Source: Corbicula japonica (lineage: Eukaryota > Mollusca > Bivalvia > Venerida > Cyrenidae). Taken from it: a stretch of 64,000 nt of DNA. How positions within the stretch are numbered: position 1 is the first letter of the stretch; each line of letters starts with the position of its first letter. Location: the NCBI GenBank assembly GCA_038501625.1, contig JAZAYU010000013.1:9672001-9736000 (forward strand). Reading direction: 5' to 3'. Shown one piece after another: positions 51,544 through 63,488 of this stretch. The notes under the pieces are model-generated. The model made no database searches. It was given only the letters and a program-made list of their open reading frames with translations, and was not told the DNA's origin. Position numbers and translations under genes: made by a program.

Positions 51544-52153
51544 ACAGGAATATGTCACAGATGTTATGATTTTTCCAATCTTACAAAATTATTGAGAGGC
51601 AATGTTTAGGCACAAATTTCAAATATTCTATTATGTCATACTGTAAATGTTTGAATTTTATTAAAATCGTAAGCGCTGTAATAGATAATAAGAAAACTTA
51701 ATCAACAAATTTTATTTTCAATAAATTCACTAAGGTAAATGTTCTTTTATCCTGAAGTCATTTCAGATTTTGGCATTTCGCTAATTTAATGCTTTCAACT
51801 GCACTTTGGTATGTGTTGAATATTTTGTTTACAGTTAACCATTCAAGAAAGTATCTTTTAAATTCACATCATGTCTTTTTGATGAAATGAAGCATTGATG
51901 TAAATACAAACATGTACTTTAAAGAGCTGAATAGTTTCTTATTTCCGTACCATTGAATATACTTCAAAACCGTATCAATGATTTCAATTATAAGGCTTTC
52001 AAAACAGTATTGATTTTAAATCAATATACGCATTTATCATCAATAAACATATGATTTATGAAAGAAATGCATAGAAATTCCAAAAAATACCTACGTATTT
52101 GATTGATTTTTAATTGATTGAGAATCAAAATATCAACAACATATCAGTGCCCA

Positions 52154-52275
52154 GGACCATAAAACTAAATCTGGAGACCAGTCTCAACTCTCAGGCATCT
52201 GGTTGGTTGAAATAGCGACTGATCGCAGATTCAGCCAATCAGATGCTTGCGATTTGAGACTATGAGCTTGGGCCC
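52154..52275. mobile_element. Long-palindrome element, decayed
   Basis: GACCATAAAACTAAATC and partly deleted inverted arm; centre near 52217. Another half copy is at 52577-52653. Confidence 0.65.
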
Positions 52276-52970
52276 ATGGTATGCTTGATAAAGGAATGGA
52301 TAATCTCACTTATAATTAAAGGGATGCTTTACTTGTTTCAATGACTGAAAAGCAAAATTGGAGACAATGAGGAATGGTCTGCATGTAGATTGGTATTTCT
52401 GATGGTGATGTCCCATTAGGCTTCATGTCCCTAGAACAAAGTTTAACCATTTTATTATTTATTTTAATAAAATACATAAATGAAATTGCCCATACTGGGA
52501 ATCGAATCCTTACCGTTAAAGAAATGTCAAAGTTGTGAAAGTTTAACGTACTGATGTAGATGTAGACAATAATAACCAGTCGCCATTTCAGCCAATCAGA
52601 TCCTTGAGATTTGAGACTGATCTCAAAACTTAGTTTTATGATCTTGGGCCCTGACCGTGTCTGGAGACTTTCTACGGCCGCCAAAATAGCGTTACTGTGA
52701 ATTCTAACCTGATGATACTGCCCGTACTGGGAATCTAACCAGTGCCGTAAGGCGACAGCACCTAATCATGTCACCCAGAGCACGCGACGGACTGAGATAT
52801 ACGGGTCCATCTACAAAACGTACTTAGTTTGATTAAGACCAGCTCATCTGCTTATAGATGTGCCTGGTAAGTCTTGATCCACATTAGCCGACACATCTGT
52901 GCAGTCTGATATGGATCTACACTGTTCAATACTCCTAAATCTACTAGTGACCAATATAAAACCAGTGTCC

Positions 52971-53100
52971 AAGGTTATAAAACTGAGCATGGAAACCAGT
53001 CTCAAATCTCAAGCATCTGATTGGCTGAAATGGCGACTACCAGTCTCAAATCTCAAGCATCTGATTGGCTGGTTTCCAATCTCAGCTTTATAACCTTCAG
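52971..53100. mobile_element. Long-palindrome element, rearranged
   Basis: AAGGTTATAAAACTGAGC to GCTTTATAACCTT, but with two direct copies of the CAGTCTCAAATCTC motif in place of a clean hairpin. It interrupts a TTAA-family copy (52870-53170). Confidence 0.65.
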
Positions 53101-54556
53101 ACCAGATCAGACGGCATGGATGTGAACGCTGATGTAGATCTATTATACCAGCCGTCGGCTAAAAGCCATAACCCACGAATAAAGGGTATTGAATTACAAC
53201 TCGACACACCAAGGTTTGTTTAAATACGGGTAAGAACATGTAATGCTACGATCACGAAAAAAACAACAAGAACAACAAACAAACAAACAAAAACGCATGA
53301 AGGCGTCTGTTTTACCCCAAATCTGGCATAATCGGACGACACCTCGCACCCTGGCAGCATTTAAAATCGGGCTGTGGTATCTGAATATTTCGGCATGATG
53401 TACAGTTAGTGCCTGTTTAGGGACCGGTGTTTCCTGCTCTGTCGGGACCTCTTTCAATAATAAATTCACATTTGAATTAATGATTTCACTTGTTGCAAGT
53501 TGATCTCCAATGTTTAGTTTCGCATGGTATTTTGCAACGCTCTGCCTGCGTGAGGATTAAACTTTCTTCAGTTGATCGCTTTGATTACTTCTTTGTTTGC
53601 ACGGTGATGGAGGGGTGTTTCAGAGCTTATGGAGGTTTCTATCAAAATCTTGAAACAGAACGTAACCGATGAACACTTGTCAATCACCGATGGCTGGTTA
53701 CACAGAAAACCAGAAATAAAACAACGAATGACCACCGATCAAAAGAGCGACTAACTTAAAATAAAACAACCGATTGGGCACCGACCGTCTGTGTAACTGG
53801 GGCCTAATTTTAGTTCTTGATGATATAACTCCTGATTTTTGGCCTTTGACGTCAGCTGTTTGTCGAAATTCATAATCATGTCTACCAAATCATGCAAACT
53901 CTTTAGATGAGCAATGTGTCAACAGATGTCCATACAAGCAACAATTGTAACTCGTGACGGGAGTATTTTTGTTGCATCAAAGCAAATTATATTTTGTTTT
54001 AGGTAAACGCCATCTTACACGACATATATGGTATATTGTAGGTTCGGTTTATATTGTAGGTTCGGTTTGATTAAGTCTGTTCATGAGCAGTAATGAAATG
54101 CAAGTACTGCCCACGCAAACTAGCCATGGATTGAGCACAACTAGATATTTCCAGAAAAATACCATTCCATGATCAGCGGCGTTTGGAACTAAACAGAATA
54201 AAATTTTGATAGGGAATCTGAGAATATAACCCTGAGCATCACAGATAACGCCAAAGGATAACGTGATAATGCAGAAGAGGGGTGATTGAACAATATACAT
54301 AGTTATGCAAGCTGTGATATTGAAACACAGTCGCCACACGGCAGAAAAAAATGCGGAATGTGGGACTTTGAAAGGCATATTGTATGTACGGCTGTAATCA
54401 TTTCCAAAACTGTGCTTACGGAATTCATATATTCATTGATAGTATCTGATAATATTTTAGTTCAGTTGAACATAATCATCTGTTTATTTCAAACGTGTGA
54501 CGATGGATTATCATAGATGGCAAAGATTTAACACACACAAACCGTGCATGGTTCCG

Positions 54557-54595
54557 TTATCCGCGATTCTTATTATCTGGGTACCTACCGTGGTG
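54557..54595. repeat. 38-bp direct repeat, copy B
   Basis: Same sequence as 51332-51370 with two mismatches; flanking sequences do not match. Confidence 0.8.
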
Positions 54596-55136
54596 ACTAC
54601 GGATTGAGGTAACCAGCCAATGAAACCCAATGACAGTCGGTTACTCAGCGTCGCTTGTACCCATATCCTGTTACCAGTTTCCATCAAGCAAAACCTCTAC
54701 GGACGTTTTTTCGGCGTTAGCTGTCTAAGCTCACTTTTGACCTAGTTTTTCGACCAATGAAATATTGTAAATAAAACTTATTATGCAGCGGGAAAATCAA
54801 ATAGATTATTTTGATTGGTTATTAGTGGGTCTCGTTAATGATTACCGTAACGATTTTTATATTGTGTGTTAGTAATTACCTGGCACTTATATGTTCGGGC
54901 ATTTTCGTTTTTAAAAGCGATAATTGTATTGGAGAAAAGGATATTTACGGTATAAGTAACCAGTTAAGTCAATTGATGGCTTAAATACGATTTTATATGG
55001 AATATTCATGGGTGTCAGGTAAACACTCGAGTACAATACACAGTGTAAAACGACAGAGAAGTGCAGATATTTCTGGTTCTTACTGGTTCCTTTCTAGTTC
55101 CTTTGATACTGATTGTTAATTTCAAGACCAGAAATT

Positions 55137-55210
55137 CAAATCGCCTTGGTGTAGTGGTTATCACACTCGCCTCTCAAGCTGAGGCCCCGGGTTCAATACT
55201 CAGGACGGAC
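55137..55210 (+). repeat. tRNA-like sequence (degenerate)
   Basis: A-box-like TGGTGTAGTGGTTATCAC, a perfect GCCTC/GAGGC stem around TCAAGCT, and B-box-like GGTTCAATACT. Acceptor pairing is poor. Confidence 0.5.
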
Positions 55211-55983
55211 ACTTTTTTTAAACTTAATATACGTAAAAGTTGGTAGATTTCGCTCTTGTAACAGGCTGTTATTATTTATATTTATTAAATTTCAAGGACA
55301 TTTATTCATCTTGAATTCTCACTCTACACGAGATATTTTATTGAAACTGAATATTTTGCTTCTTTAATCAACTTGTTATCACTTTATGAAATTGTTGCAA
55401 CAGCTTCAACATTTTTTTTGAAAGACACTTTCAATAAATTTATGAGTTGTCATGATACGGTCGCTTAATCTCTAAGTCATACTAAGAAGGCAGGGAGGGT
55501 TCGTCAACAGCTATAACAAATAAAATAAAATAACTAAACGGTGTCTGCTTTACCTCTCTGTATTTCTTTCTTTCTTATATACATGTATATATAAATCTTT
55601 TCCATCAACGCCGTTTATCTTTTTTAAAGATATTTCTTGTTTGTTATGTCAGTATTTTCCCGTCGGTGCTTCATGTGTATTGTCGATGTATGCTGTTTTT
55701 AAATTTATTTATTTTTCTAATGGTATGAACGTTTGTATGTGGCCATTAATTGCCATCATGACTCTGTATTTACGTTCGAAAACACTGTGAAAAAAATCTG
55801 TTAATATAACTTGAAAATAATTTCGAAGAATTAAAAGAGAAAATAAACATCACATTATTTGGCGACGAAATAATGAGAAACGTTTGCAAACAATCTAGAA
55901 AAAAAAGATAATAAAATAAATTGATGTTTTTGGTGTATCGCCTTATGTCAACGACGACAAAATGCACTTCCATCCCTGTTTGT

Positions 55984-56593
55984 CAGGGGGTCCAACGTAT
56001 TTGAGGGAAAAGTAAGTGAGGGACATGTTCTCTGCGGAACAAAATGGCGGAAAAATTGTGTGTTCTGGTGCATTTCAGGAGATATTTTGACCTGGTAAGT
56101 AAATTTATATCAATGTTATCGTAATATAAATACGCCTACCCGGAGGCCAGATGTGTAAGCTCCACTCGGTTTTTTAACTTATGTTTCTAGAGGCCTAAAC
56201 AAAAAAGTTATTGAATGTATAAACTGAAAGATTGTTTGTTTACAAAGTGAAAATAGAAAATTTTGTGACTTAAAACTGTGTTTTTAGTCAAAATATACCG
56301 TTCTTGGACCTATTTTAGCGAAATTATTATCGAGTTTTTGCATATATTTCTTCACGGCGGCATTTGCACTTTACATGGGTACTTTATGGCCAATTTTTGT
56401 ATGTTCAAACACCTTTAATGTTTGGCGTGGAAGTGGTAAGCATGTTTTTGTTCGGTGCAGAATCTGATTTGCACACTCGTTTCTCGTTATCTCCTGAAAT
56501 GCACCAAAACACACAATTTTCGGCCATTTTGTTCCGCAGAGAACATGTCCCTCACTTACTTTTCCGAAAAAACCAAATACGTTGGACCCCCTG
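55984..56593. mobile_element. Foldback element with CAGGGGGTCC ends and 5-bp duplication
   Basis: Arms of about 105 bp (55984-56088 and inverted 56489-56593) start CAGGGGGTCCAACGTATTTG. TTTGT flanks both ends (55979-55983, 56594-56598). The ATG-GTAAGT stretch in the left arm is mirrored in the right arm and is therefore not evidence for a host exon. Confidence 0.8.
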
Positions 56594-57825
56594 TTTGTGC
56601 TTGCGTGGGAATATATTATTCTGTGTTTCAACAAATGGTCTTGTTTTAATTTTCAGAAGAATTAGTTCAAAACAGATTACGTGTAAACTTTGAAAGTCGC
56701 AAAATACACAACATATCCCTTTTAATTTAAACTGAGCTTGTTCATGGGTAATATATAATTTAGCTTATTACTGCGACGCTGCGAAATCCCGGATTGAGTA
56801 AAATATGCCTCCTCTCAAACGATATTGTGCATAATTATGGTGATGACAAAATTTCTTCATTTAAATTATATGGATTCACAATCCGCATTACGATACGTTA
56901 CAGAAACAAAAGACGTCAATTAGAAACAAATCTTGGCAAAACAGTTTATATATGTTTAATCAAGCTATTTGGCTTTTACGCCAAAATTACAAACGGTCAA
57001 ACCTTAGTAATCTAAATTCGATATGCAACCATATTGTAATATAAATATTCCCATCTTTATTGTAAGCCATCTGAATCCTTTATTTTATTCTACAAATGAT
57101 ACTCCTACAACAAAACAATCAGATTACCGATACTTTTTTATTTCAAGACAGAATCAATCATTTTTGGTTGTGATGTATACGTAACATTTTAAAAAATAAA
57201 ATTATTTATTCGTTGAACATAAAAGCCATAAATTTGTTAGGACAATTCTGTTGTTCAAATGTGAAAGTATCAACAAATTAAGATTGAAATTTTATATGTC
57301 TACAGATCATGTAACCAGATGTTGACATCACGATTTCCGGATTATAACGAATAACTAGTCTTAGAAATTTGCAACTTTCACACCAGTAAATATAATTTTC
57401 AGCATAAAAGACATTAAGATTAAAATGTTGTACAAAATTCATAAAATTAATGCTTACGTTTTTTCCAAATTGCGTTTCATACTGCCTACTATCAACAAGA
57501 ATAGTATATGGTCTTAAAACATAAAAAATGTAAATATCTAACAAATAGTGAAAATAAAAAAGTGTGGCTAGAATAACAGACAAGCATTTTCCCCACCACC
57601 GGTAACGTTCATTGCACAGCTTTAAATTAGAATTTAATTAATTTTAATTTAATTTTTTTGCAGTTATTTTTTATAGTTTCATAGAAATCCGGAGATTTTG
57701 TCTACAAATCCGGAAAAGGAACTTAAAATCCTGAGAATTCGGATAAAGTCTGATAAAACTTCGAAATTTGAAATAGAATTCGTTATTTTTCTACAAACGC
57801 AACAGTGCCCTAGGAGCATATCATA

Positions 57826-58182
57826 TTTTTTTCGGGCGGTGAAATTAGCGCCCGCGTTTAATGAATTACCATCGCTCGACATTAGTCTTAATGAAATACG
57901 GCATAAAAATAATGTTTAGATGTGTATTTTTTCTGAGCTTTCATTTAAAAAGATTGTTTTTAAATCGATCAATAAATAAAAAAAAGATATGACTTCTTTT
58001 AGTTTGTAATTCTTCTTTTCGAGCGGTCAAATTAGCGACGGAGTTTAACGAATTACCATCGCCCGGTATAAATCTTAATGAAATATCATTAAAATAATGT
58101 TATAATATGTATGTATTTTTTCTTTGATCTTTCAATTAAAAAAGAAATTTGAAAATCGGTCAAGAAATAAAAAAGATATGCC
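57826..58182. repeat. Tandem pair of about 187 bp
   Basis: CGGGCGGTGAAATTAGCGCC... and CGAGCGGTCAAATTAGCGAC... share GAATTACCATCGC (57863, 58050) and the following ATCTTAATGAAATA-like tract. Confidence 0.75.
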
Positions 58183-59555
58183 AACGTCAGCATGCTATCT
58201 GGGAATGCCAAGGCGCTAACACCTCGCCCGACTATGTTCTCATTTTCGTAAATAGCTAAGTTTGTTCTGTCTTTCTCAATTTATCAAACTATAAATCCAT
58301 GGCATCTTTTCTTTTTGACTTTTTGGCTGTGTGGAGAGGCTCTATTTGCTGCAAAAGGTCATTCCTGATATTCACTTTTCATAGATTTTAAAATCAAAAT
58401 TCAGAGATTATGTAGGCCTATTAAGAAACAGATTTTAAATAATACCAAGGACAATTAAATTTATGAAAATGTATCTCTGACATTTAATATGCAAGTTTGT
58501 GATTCATGGGTGCGAGTATAGTAGACAGAAGTGGTTCTTATCAGCAGATGTGGATCAGGAAACAATGCTTGTTGTAGGCCTACTCGTCTTATTTTCCTGA
58601 AAATGTATACATTTCGTTTCACATGATCAGAATTTTTAAGGCATGATGTAATATTTCTCATTTGGTACATAGTGTGATTGAGGAAAATTTTTATGGGACA
58701 CTGTATATAAATTTTATAAAATATAATACAGCATGTCGGCAACGTTACACGATATTTTGAATCTCGGTCACAACAGTACAACCAATGACGGCTACAATAC
58801 GGAATTTAGGCCCAACCATCCAAGGGAGGCTATTCTTTCTAGATGCGAAATGAAAACAGTGTAAGTTTGTTTGGCACCCATTTCCCATAATGACAACATA
58901 TCTCTCCTTCAATGGATTATTCGAACAGGCGTATATTTAAAGTATTTACTAAATAAATACCTTTACGTAAAGTAGCAAACAGCCCGTGCGCCAGATGTAA
59001 AAGCGTATCATAATTTTTAGCACCAGCTTGAACAGGTCCAGATATCATCTGATCATTTGATAACAGAATTCTTCTTTATCCCTTGTTGTGCTAAGATCCT
59101 CGTCTAACATAATGAAGTCATGTGCCTTGAAGGGTTGGTAAAATATTTGTCATAATAATTTGTCGTTGGTAGTTAGAACACCATTGTTATTGTTGCCATA
59201 AACAGGTTGGGAATAACCTTAAATGTAATGGCGCCTTTAAATATAACGACCGTCGGTAAATACACGGGTGTTTTGATGTAAATTTTCATGCAATGCACGC
59301 TTTTCATGTTGGTACACTAATTTCTGCAAAATGGTAAGTTGGACAATTTGTTTACTACCTCTGACCTTTTCATATTACATTAAAGGAGTATATTACAATA
59401 GTTTACGCGCATATTTCTGCGCAAGCGCTAGTTTAACGAAATGTATTTTTCTCAGTGAAAGGTGTTAGTTGAGTAACGTTAGTACTTCGACTGTTGCGTA
59501 AAATCAATCGATTAAATATTTCAAATTATTTCTCACAAAGTAGTCGTCCGTGAGA

Positions 59556-59717
59556 ATGGCCTCACGCGAGAAAAACAAGAAGGGCAGGTTCGTTAGTGAT
59601 GGAAATCACCAAGCTGTAAAGAAACGTAAATTATTTGGTTCGATAATTTGCCCTGACAATGATTCAAGTGTTTCGGATAATTTGACGTCCGAAGTAGATA
59701 ATGTTACTTTCATGTGA
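59556..59717 (+). CDS. Small basic open frame inside the nested element (53 aa)
   Basis: ATG at 59556 encodes MASREKNKKGRFVSDG, a run 'VKKRKLFG' like a nuclear-localisation signal, and an acidic serine-rich end, stopping at TGA 59715. The next frame starts almost at the same place (ATG at 59720), so the two may be parts of one gene with a frame break, or exons. Product unknown; probably a piece of a transposon gene. Confidence 0.45.
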   Translation: MASREKNKKGRFVSDGNHQAVKKRKLFGSIICPDNDSSVSDNLTSEVDNVTFM

Positions 59718-59719
59718 AA

Positions 59720-59968
59720 ATGACTGATGTTAATTTTGATACTCTTGAATTTTTAACCAAACAGAAAATACTTTCATGTCAAATGGCAAAGAAAATTGCA
59801 GCATCCGGTTTGTATTTGAGTCATATAAAACTAGCTGTCTCTCGTGGTGGGTTAGATGGATTGTCTCAGCTGTTTGGTAAGAAACTTGACACAGGCAAAC
59901 CTAGAGTAACATCTCTTAAATCTGTTGTTCAGAAATTGTATAATTACTTAATGGATCATAAGATTTAG
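59720..59968 (+). CDS. Open frame inside the nested element (82 aa), unrecognised
   Basis: It starts MTDVNFDTLEFLTKQK and contains 'GLYLSHIKLAVSRGGLDGL', then L-F-G-K-K and 'GKPRVTSLKSVVQKLYNY'. This helical, basic sequence reads like the C-terminal end of a larger protein. I have an uncertain memory of similar G-L-x3-H...G-K-P-R-V-T tails in transposon-linked invertebrate proteins. No catalytic motif is seen. Confidence 0.5.
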   Translation: MTDVNFDTLEFLTKQKILSCQMAKKIAASGLYLSHIKLAVSRGGLDGLSQLFGKKLDTGKPRVTSLKSVVQKLYNYLMDHKI

Positions 59969-60759
59969 GGATTGTTATATGATTTTCATTCATTATCAGT
60001 GTTAGGTGTTTTTCGATATGTATGGAAACTTTGGCAACACTCAGGGCTGCATTTGTGGGAATTTTATGAAAGAAATGTGGTAACTGTAATGTAATTCTTG
60101 ATAAAGAAATAGTTATTTCTTTCAAAATATGAAATTAGTTTTGATGAGCATGTTATAAAACTATTTATACATGTTATGATGGATATTTGTAGAATTGAAT
60201 TAAAATTAGAGATATTTTTTACTTATATGACCAACTTTGAAGGAATATAGTAAAAAATTAAGCCTGGATGCCCCTGTTTTTTTTGTTTTTGTTTTGTTTA
60301 GAAATATATACTGTGTCATTTTATGGAGTTTAAAAAAAATCTGTCCGTTACAAAAAAAGATATATAGATTTTTTTCCAGTCAGGGACTGAATTGTCTCCC
60401 TTTTTTGTTGGATATTTTGGTCATTTTCAAAGTTTTTTCTTAAAATATACAAAAAATATCACATAATTCCACCCAAAACCATACATACACATAATTCCAA
60501 ACAAAAAAATGCATAGATATAAGGTGTTGATTAGGAATTCCAGATGTAACAATCATTTAAAAGATATATGTGCGTTTTCTCAAAATCCCTTCAAAATGGC
60601 CGTATAGAGGGGTCTAATAATGAGCGATTACTCAAAAACAAGCCTGGAAAGCTATATTTTTCTTTATATCATTTTGTTTGTGAAGGAATTCTCTTTAATT
60701 GTGCAAAGTTTTAAAAAATTCTGTCCATTAGAACTTATTGTCATATACTCCTTTAAAAG

Positions 60760-61071
60760 TTGCTACTTTCACCGAGTGATAACGTGCAATTTCGCTTTCT
60801 TAAAAATACCTTTTTGTTCTTTTTCGAGAAAATGCACTTCTACAAATGTCTATTACATAAAATATTGTCTTTTTTCACATTTTTCTTGATGTTTACATCA
60901 ACTGGATGCCATACTGAGTACCCGGATGTTGTAGAGGGCTTGTATAATTACTTTTTTAATTCATTTTCCTCAGCATCCTCGTCATCTATGGATCGTCAGT
61001 TGCGCAAATTTGATAATAACTTATATGAATCGCAGAATAAAATTATACAACACTTAACTTTTTTATTTTAA
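60760..61071 (+). pseudogene. Coding remnant in the left arm of the outer element
   Basis: The end of this frame reads 'SSASSSSMDRQLRKFDNNL' then Y-E-S-Q-N-K, a serine run followed by a coiled-coil-like stretch. The right arm encodes a related S-S-A-S-S-S-S-M-E-R segment on the minus strand (about 61999-62094). Most of the upstream frame has no coding character. Confidence 0.4.
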
Positions 61072-61998
61072 GTAGCAAGGTTCTCCCAAGCCCATTTAAG
61101 CATACCAAAAGTGATATTCGTTGATCTTAACTACTGTAGTTCCGCAACTCTTTAATTATCCTGCTATGCCTTTAACAATACATGTAAACTCTATGCATTC
61201 CTGTTTATTGTAAAATCAAAAGGAAATATGTATCTCCTCTCAAAAATAGCCTCAGTCTACTTGCTCATTAAGAAATTACAATTTAATTTAATAAAGGTCA
61301 TTATTTACAATGTACACACACACATTACTATTAAATTGGCGAGTCAAGAGTCCGGTGGGTAGGGTTTAATTACGGCCGATATTAGGCATCTACAAATTTT
61401 ACAGTATTACTCAGTTTATTCTGATTTGAAATTTAAAAAAAACTCACCATTCAACCATAAAGCTAATAATCGATGTCACAAAAATAATCAAAATGGTTAA
61501 AGTTCTGACTTCAACTTCTGGGTTTTCTGCTCGATTTTATATTTCTTTCAAAAACGTGCAGTCTTTTATTTTTTAATAAATAAAATAAAAGCCACAGACT
61601 TCTTTTTTAGAACTTTCAATAAATAAATGCATTTTGTTTTTTTTCTTTTCAAATTGACCAAAGCCTATTTGCAAACCACTGCTCTACGGTCTAAGTGCAG
61701 TAAAAAAAAGGTGTGAAAATGAAGTCTAATTTGGTTAATTAGCGAGTTTAATCAAGACAAATCGTCAAAATTTTGTCTTGCATTTGTTGTAATTGTGATA
61801 AAATATAGACTATCATCTTTACTCTTGATCGTATTGGCTTTAAATTCTGGCCATGCAGTCCTCGCGTTCTAGGTGATAATGTCCAACAAGGCTGTATAAG
61901 TGGACCGAATCGTCCGTTTTCCAATCTCATATATAAGAAGTTAATATGTAAAGTTTACAATTTGAAATCCTACTTAAATTTAACAAAGTCAAGTGTTG

Positions 61999-62094
61999 TA
62001 ATAGGTTCTTTCTTTCAATTCCTCTAACTTATTATCAAATATGCTTATTTTGCGCTCCATAGATGACGAGGATGCTGAGGAAACTGAGTAAAAA
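61999..62094 (-). pseudogene. Matching coding remnant in the right arm of the outer element
   Basis: Minus-strand reading gives 'SVSSASSSSMERKISIFDNK' then L-E-E-L-K-E-R, parallel to the left-arm remnant but with many substitutions, and stops at TGA. Confidence 0.4.
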
Positions 62095-62476
62095 ATAATT
62101 TCTACAAGCCCTCTACAACATCCGGGTAGCCAGTATGGTATCCAGTTGATGTAAACATCAAGAAAAATGTGAAAAAAGACAATATTTTATGTAATAGACA
62201 TTTATAGAAGTGCATTTTCTCGAAAAAGAACAAAAAGGTATTTTTAAGAAAGCGAAATTGCAAGTTATCACTCGGTGAAAGCAGCAACTTTTAATGTAAT
62301 ATGAAAAGGTCAGAGGTAGTAAACAAATTGTCCAACTTACCATTTTGCAGAAATTAGTGTACCAACATGAAAAGCGTGCATCTCATGAAAATTTACATCA
62401 AAACACCCGTGTATTTACCGACGGTCGTTATATTTAAAGGCGCCATTACATTTAAGGTTATTCCCAACCTGATAAA

Positions 62477-63425
62477 AGTTGAACAAATATGAAACAGACT
62501 AAATGATATTGATAGCAGTTTTCAAAAAGATTCACTCGAGGGTAAATTTTGGATTCTTTGCTATAGTTCTGAAACCCTTTACTCGATATATCTTTTATTG
62601 CACGTCAAACAGTGCAGATCCAGATTGGTCCGAACACTCATTCTGACAGATCTGTTTTCCAGTACCAATAGTACTTCAGTCAGGGGGGTTGCCAATAATG
62701 GCGATGTAATAATAAGATGATGTATAGAGCATATCTAGAAAAACGTGTTTTACAATGGCACATGTTAAAAATTAGCAAAATTGGCTTGCAACCAAAACAT
62801 TTTCGCGCTGTGACTGATATTTCAGTTGGAAAAGTTTAATTGACAAAATGCTTGTCATAGTGAATCACTTCATCAGGTTGCTTTACTTTAAGCCACACCT
62901 TCTGTTATTACGTCAGTGCTACATGTACCATTGAAATCTTTAGAAAAAAATATTCAGTTCAACATTCACATGGAGAATGAACCCACAGCGACAAAAATTT
63001 GATCGACAGCAAAACCTAATTTGGAAATAAATTGACAGCTCTTCTGGTTGGTGCAGCAGTTCTAAGAGTAGTCACATGACAAAAACGTGATTGACATCTT
63101 GTAAAGTGTTGCAGTGTTTACAGAAGTTTACGGAGGTTGCTAGGTCAATATCTAAATAAATCAAATTTCGAACCACAAAACAGTGAATAATTCATCTAAC
63201 AAAGCTATTTGTAGATCTTTAAAATTTAATGATGTGAAAATTTTCCATCTGATTATCCTTTTATTTAGTTTTCCGCCACTTGCATTACACCATTTTGTCT
63301 GAATATGCTTCTCAAATGTCATGAACAGGTTGCCATATCTCAGGCCTACACTACTTGTGTCTGTGCAGCTGTGTAGCTAATGGTCTCCTCCAGATGCAGG
63401 ACTTAATATTTGTTTGTTTTTTCAG
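62477..63425. other. Upstream intron or flank of the 63-kb gene
   Basis: AT-rich, with a TTAA-family fragment (about 62570-62640: CCCTTTACTCGATATATC and CAGTGCAGATCCAGAT). It ends in a T-rich tract and TTTTTTCAG at 63417-63425. No other coding exon is seen. Confidence 0.6.
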
Positions 63426-63488
63426 ACTTGTGACATAATGCTGTGGAGAGTGGCTCCCCTTCACTCCTGAGTTAGATCCTAGAATACA

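Larger units (their letters stand above)
51544..55136. other. Upstream region of the cadherin-like gene, no gene seen
   Basis: AT-rich sequence 5' of exon 1 with palindrome and TTAA-family fragments. GGGAATCGAATCC-like blocks near 52497 and 52729 look like tRNA B boxes of decayed SINEs. No coding exon is supported; the promoter is presumably close to 51600 but no core motif stands out. Confidence 0.6.
59384..60752 (+). mobile_element. Nested TTAA-flanked element (AGGAGTATAT ends, 1.37 kb)
   Basis: AGGAGTATAT-T/G-ACAATA inverted ends with TTAA on both sides (59380-59383, 60753-60756). The uninterrupted outer right arm gives the empty site. TTAA with purine-purine to pyrimidine-pyrimidine ends suggests a Kolobok-like element, from memory and not proven. 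It contains the two small frames below. Confidence 0.75.
59203..62471. mobile_element. Long-inverted-repeat DNA element (3.27 kb) with nested insertion
   Basis: The ends are CAGGTTGGGAATAACC, inverted on the right, with ATAAA duplicated outside (59198-59202, 62472-62476). The right arm is continuous for over 400 bases (about 62000-62471). The left arm is the same sequence but is broken by a 1.37-kb element between 59383 and 60753. The unpaired centre spans about 61040-62000. Confidence 0.85.

Noticed and set aside
56044..56096. ATG exon ending in GTAAGT (M-A-E-K-L-C-V...)
   Set aside because: It lies in the arm of a foldback element and is mirrored at 56489-56530.
60237..60889. Plus-strand frames of 68-89 codons rich in F, Y and I
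   Set aside because: Low-complexity AT-rich translations inside the nested transposon with no motif.
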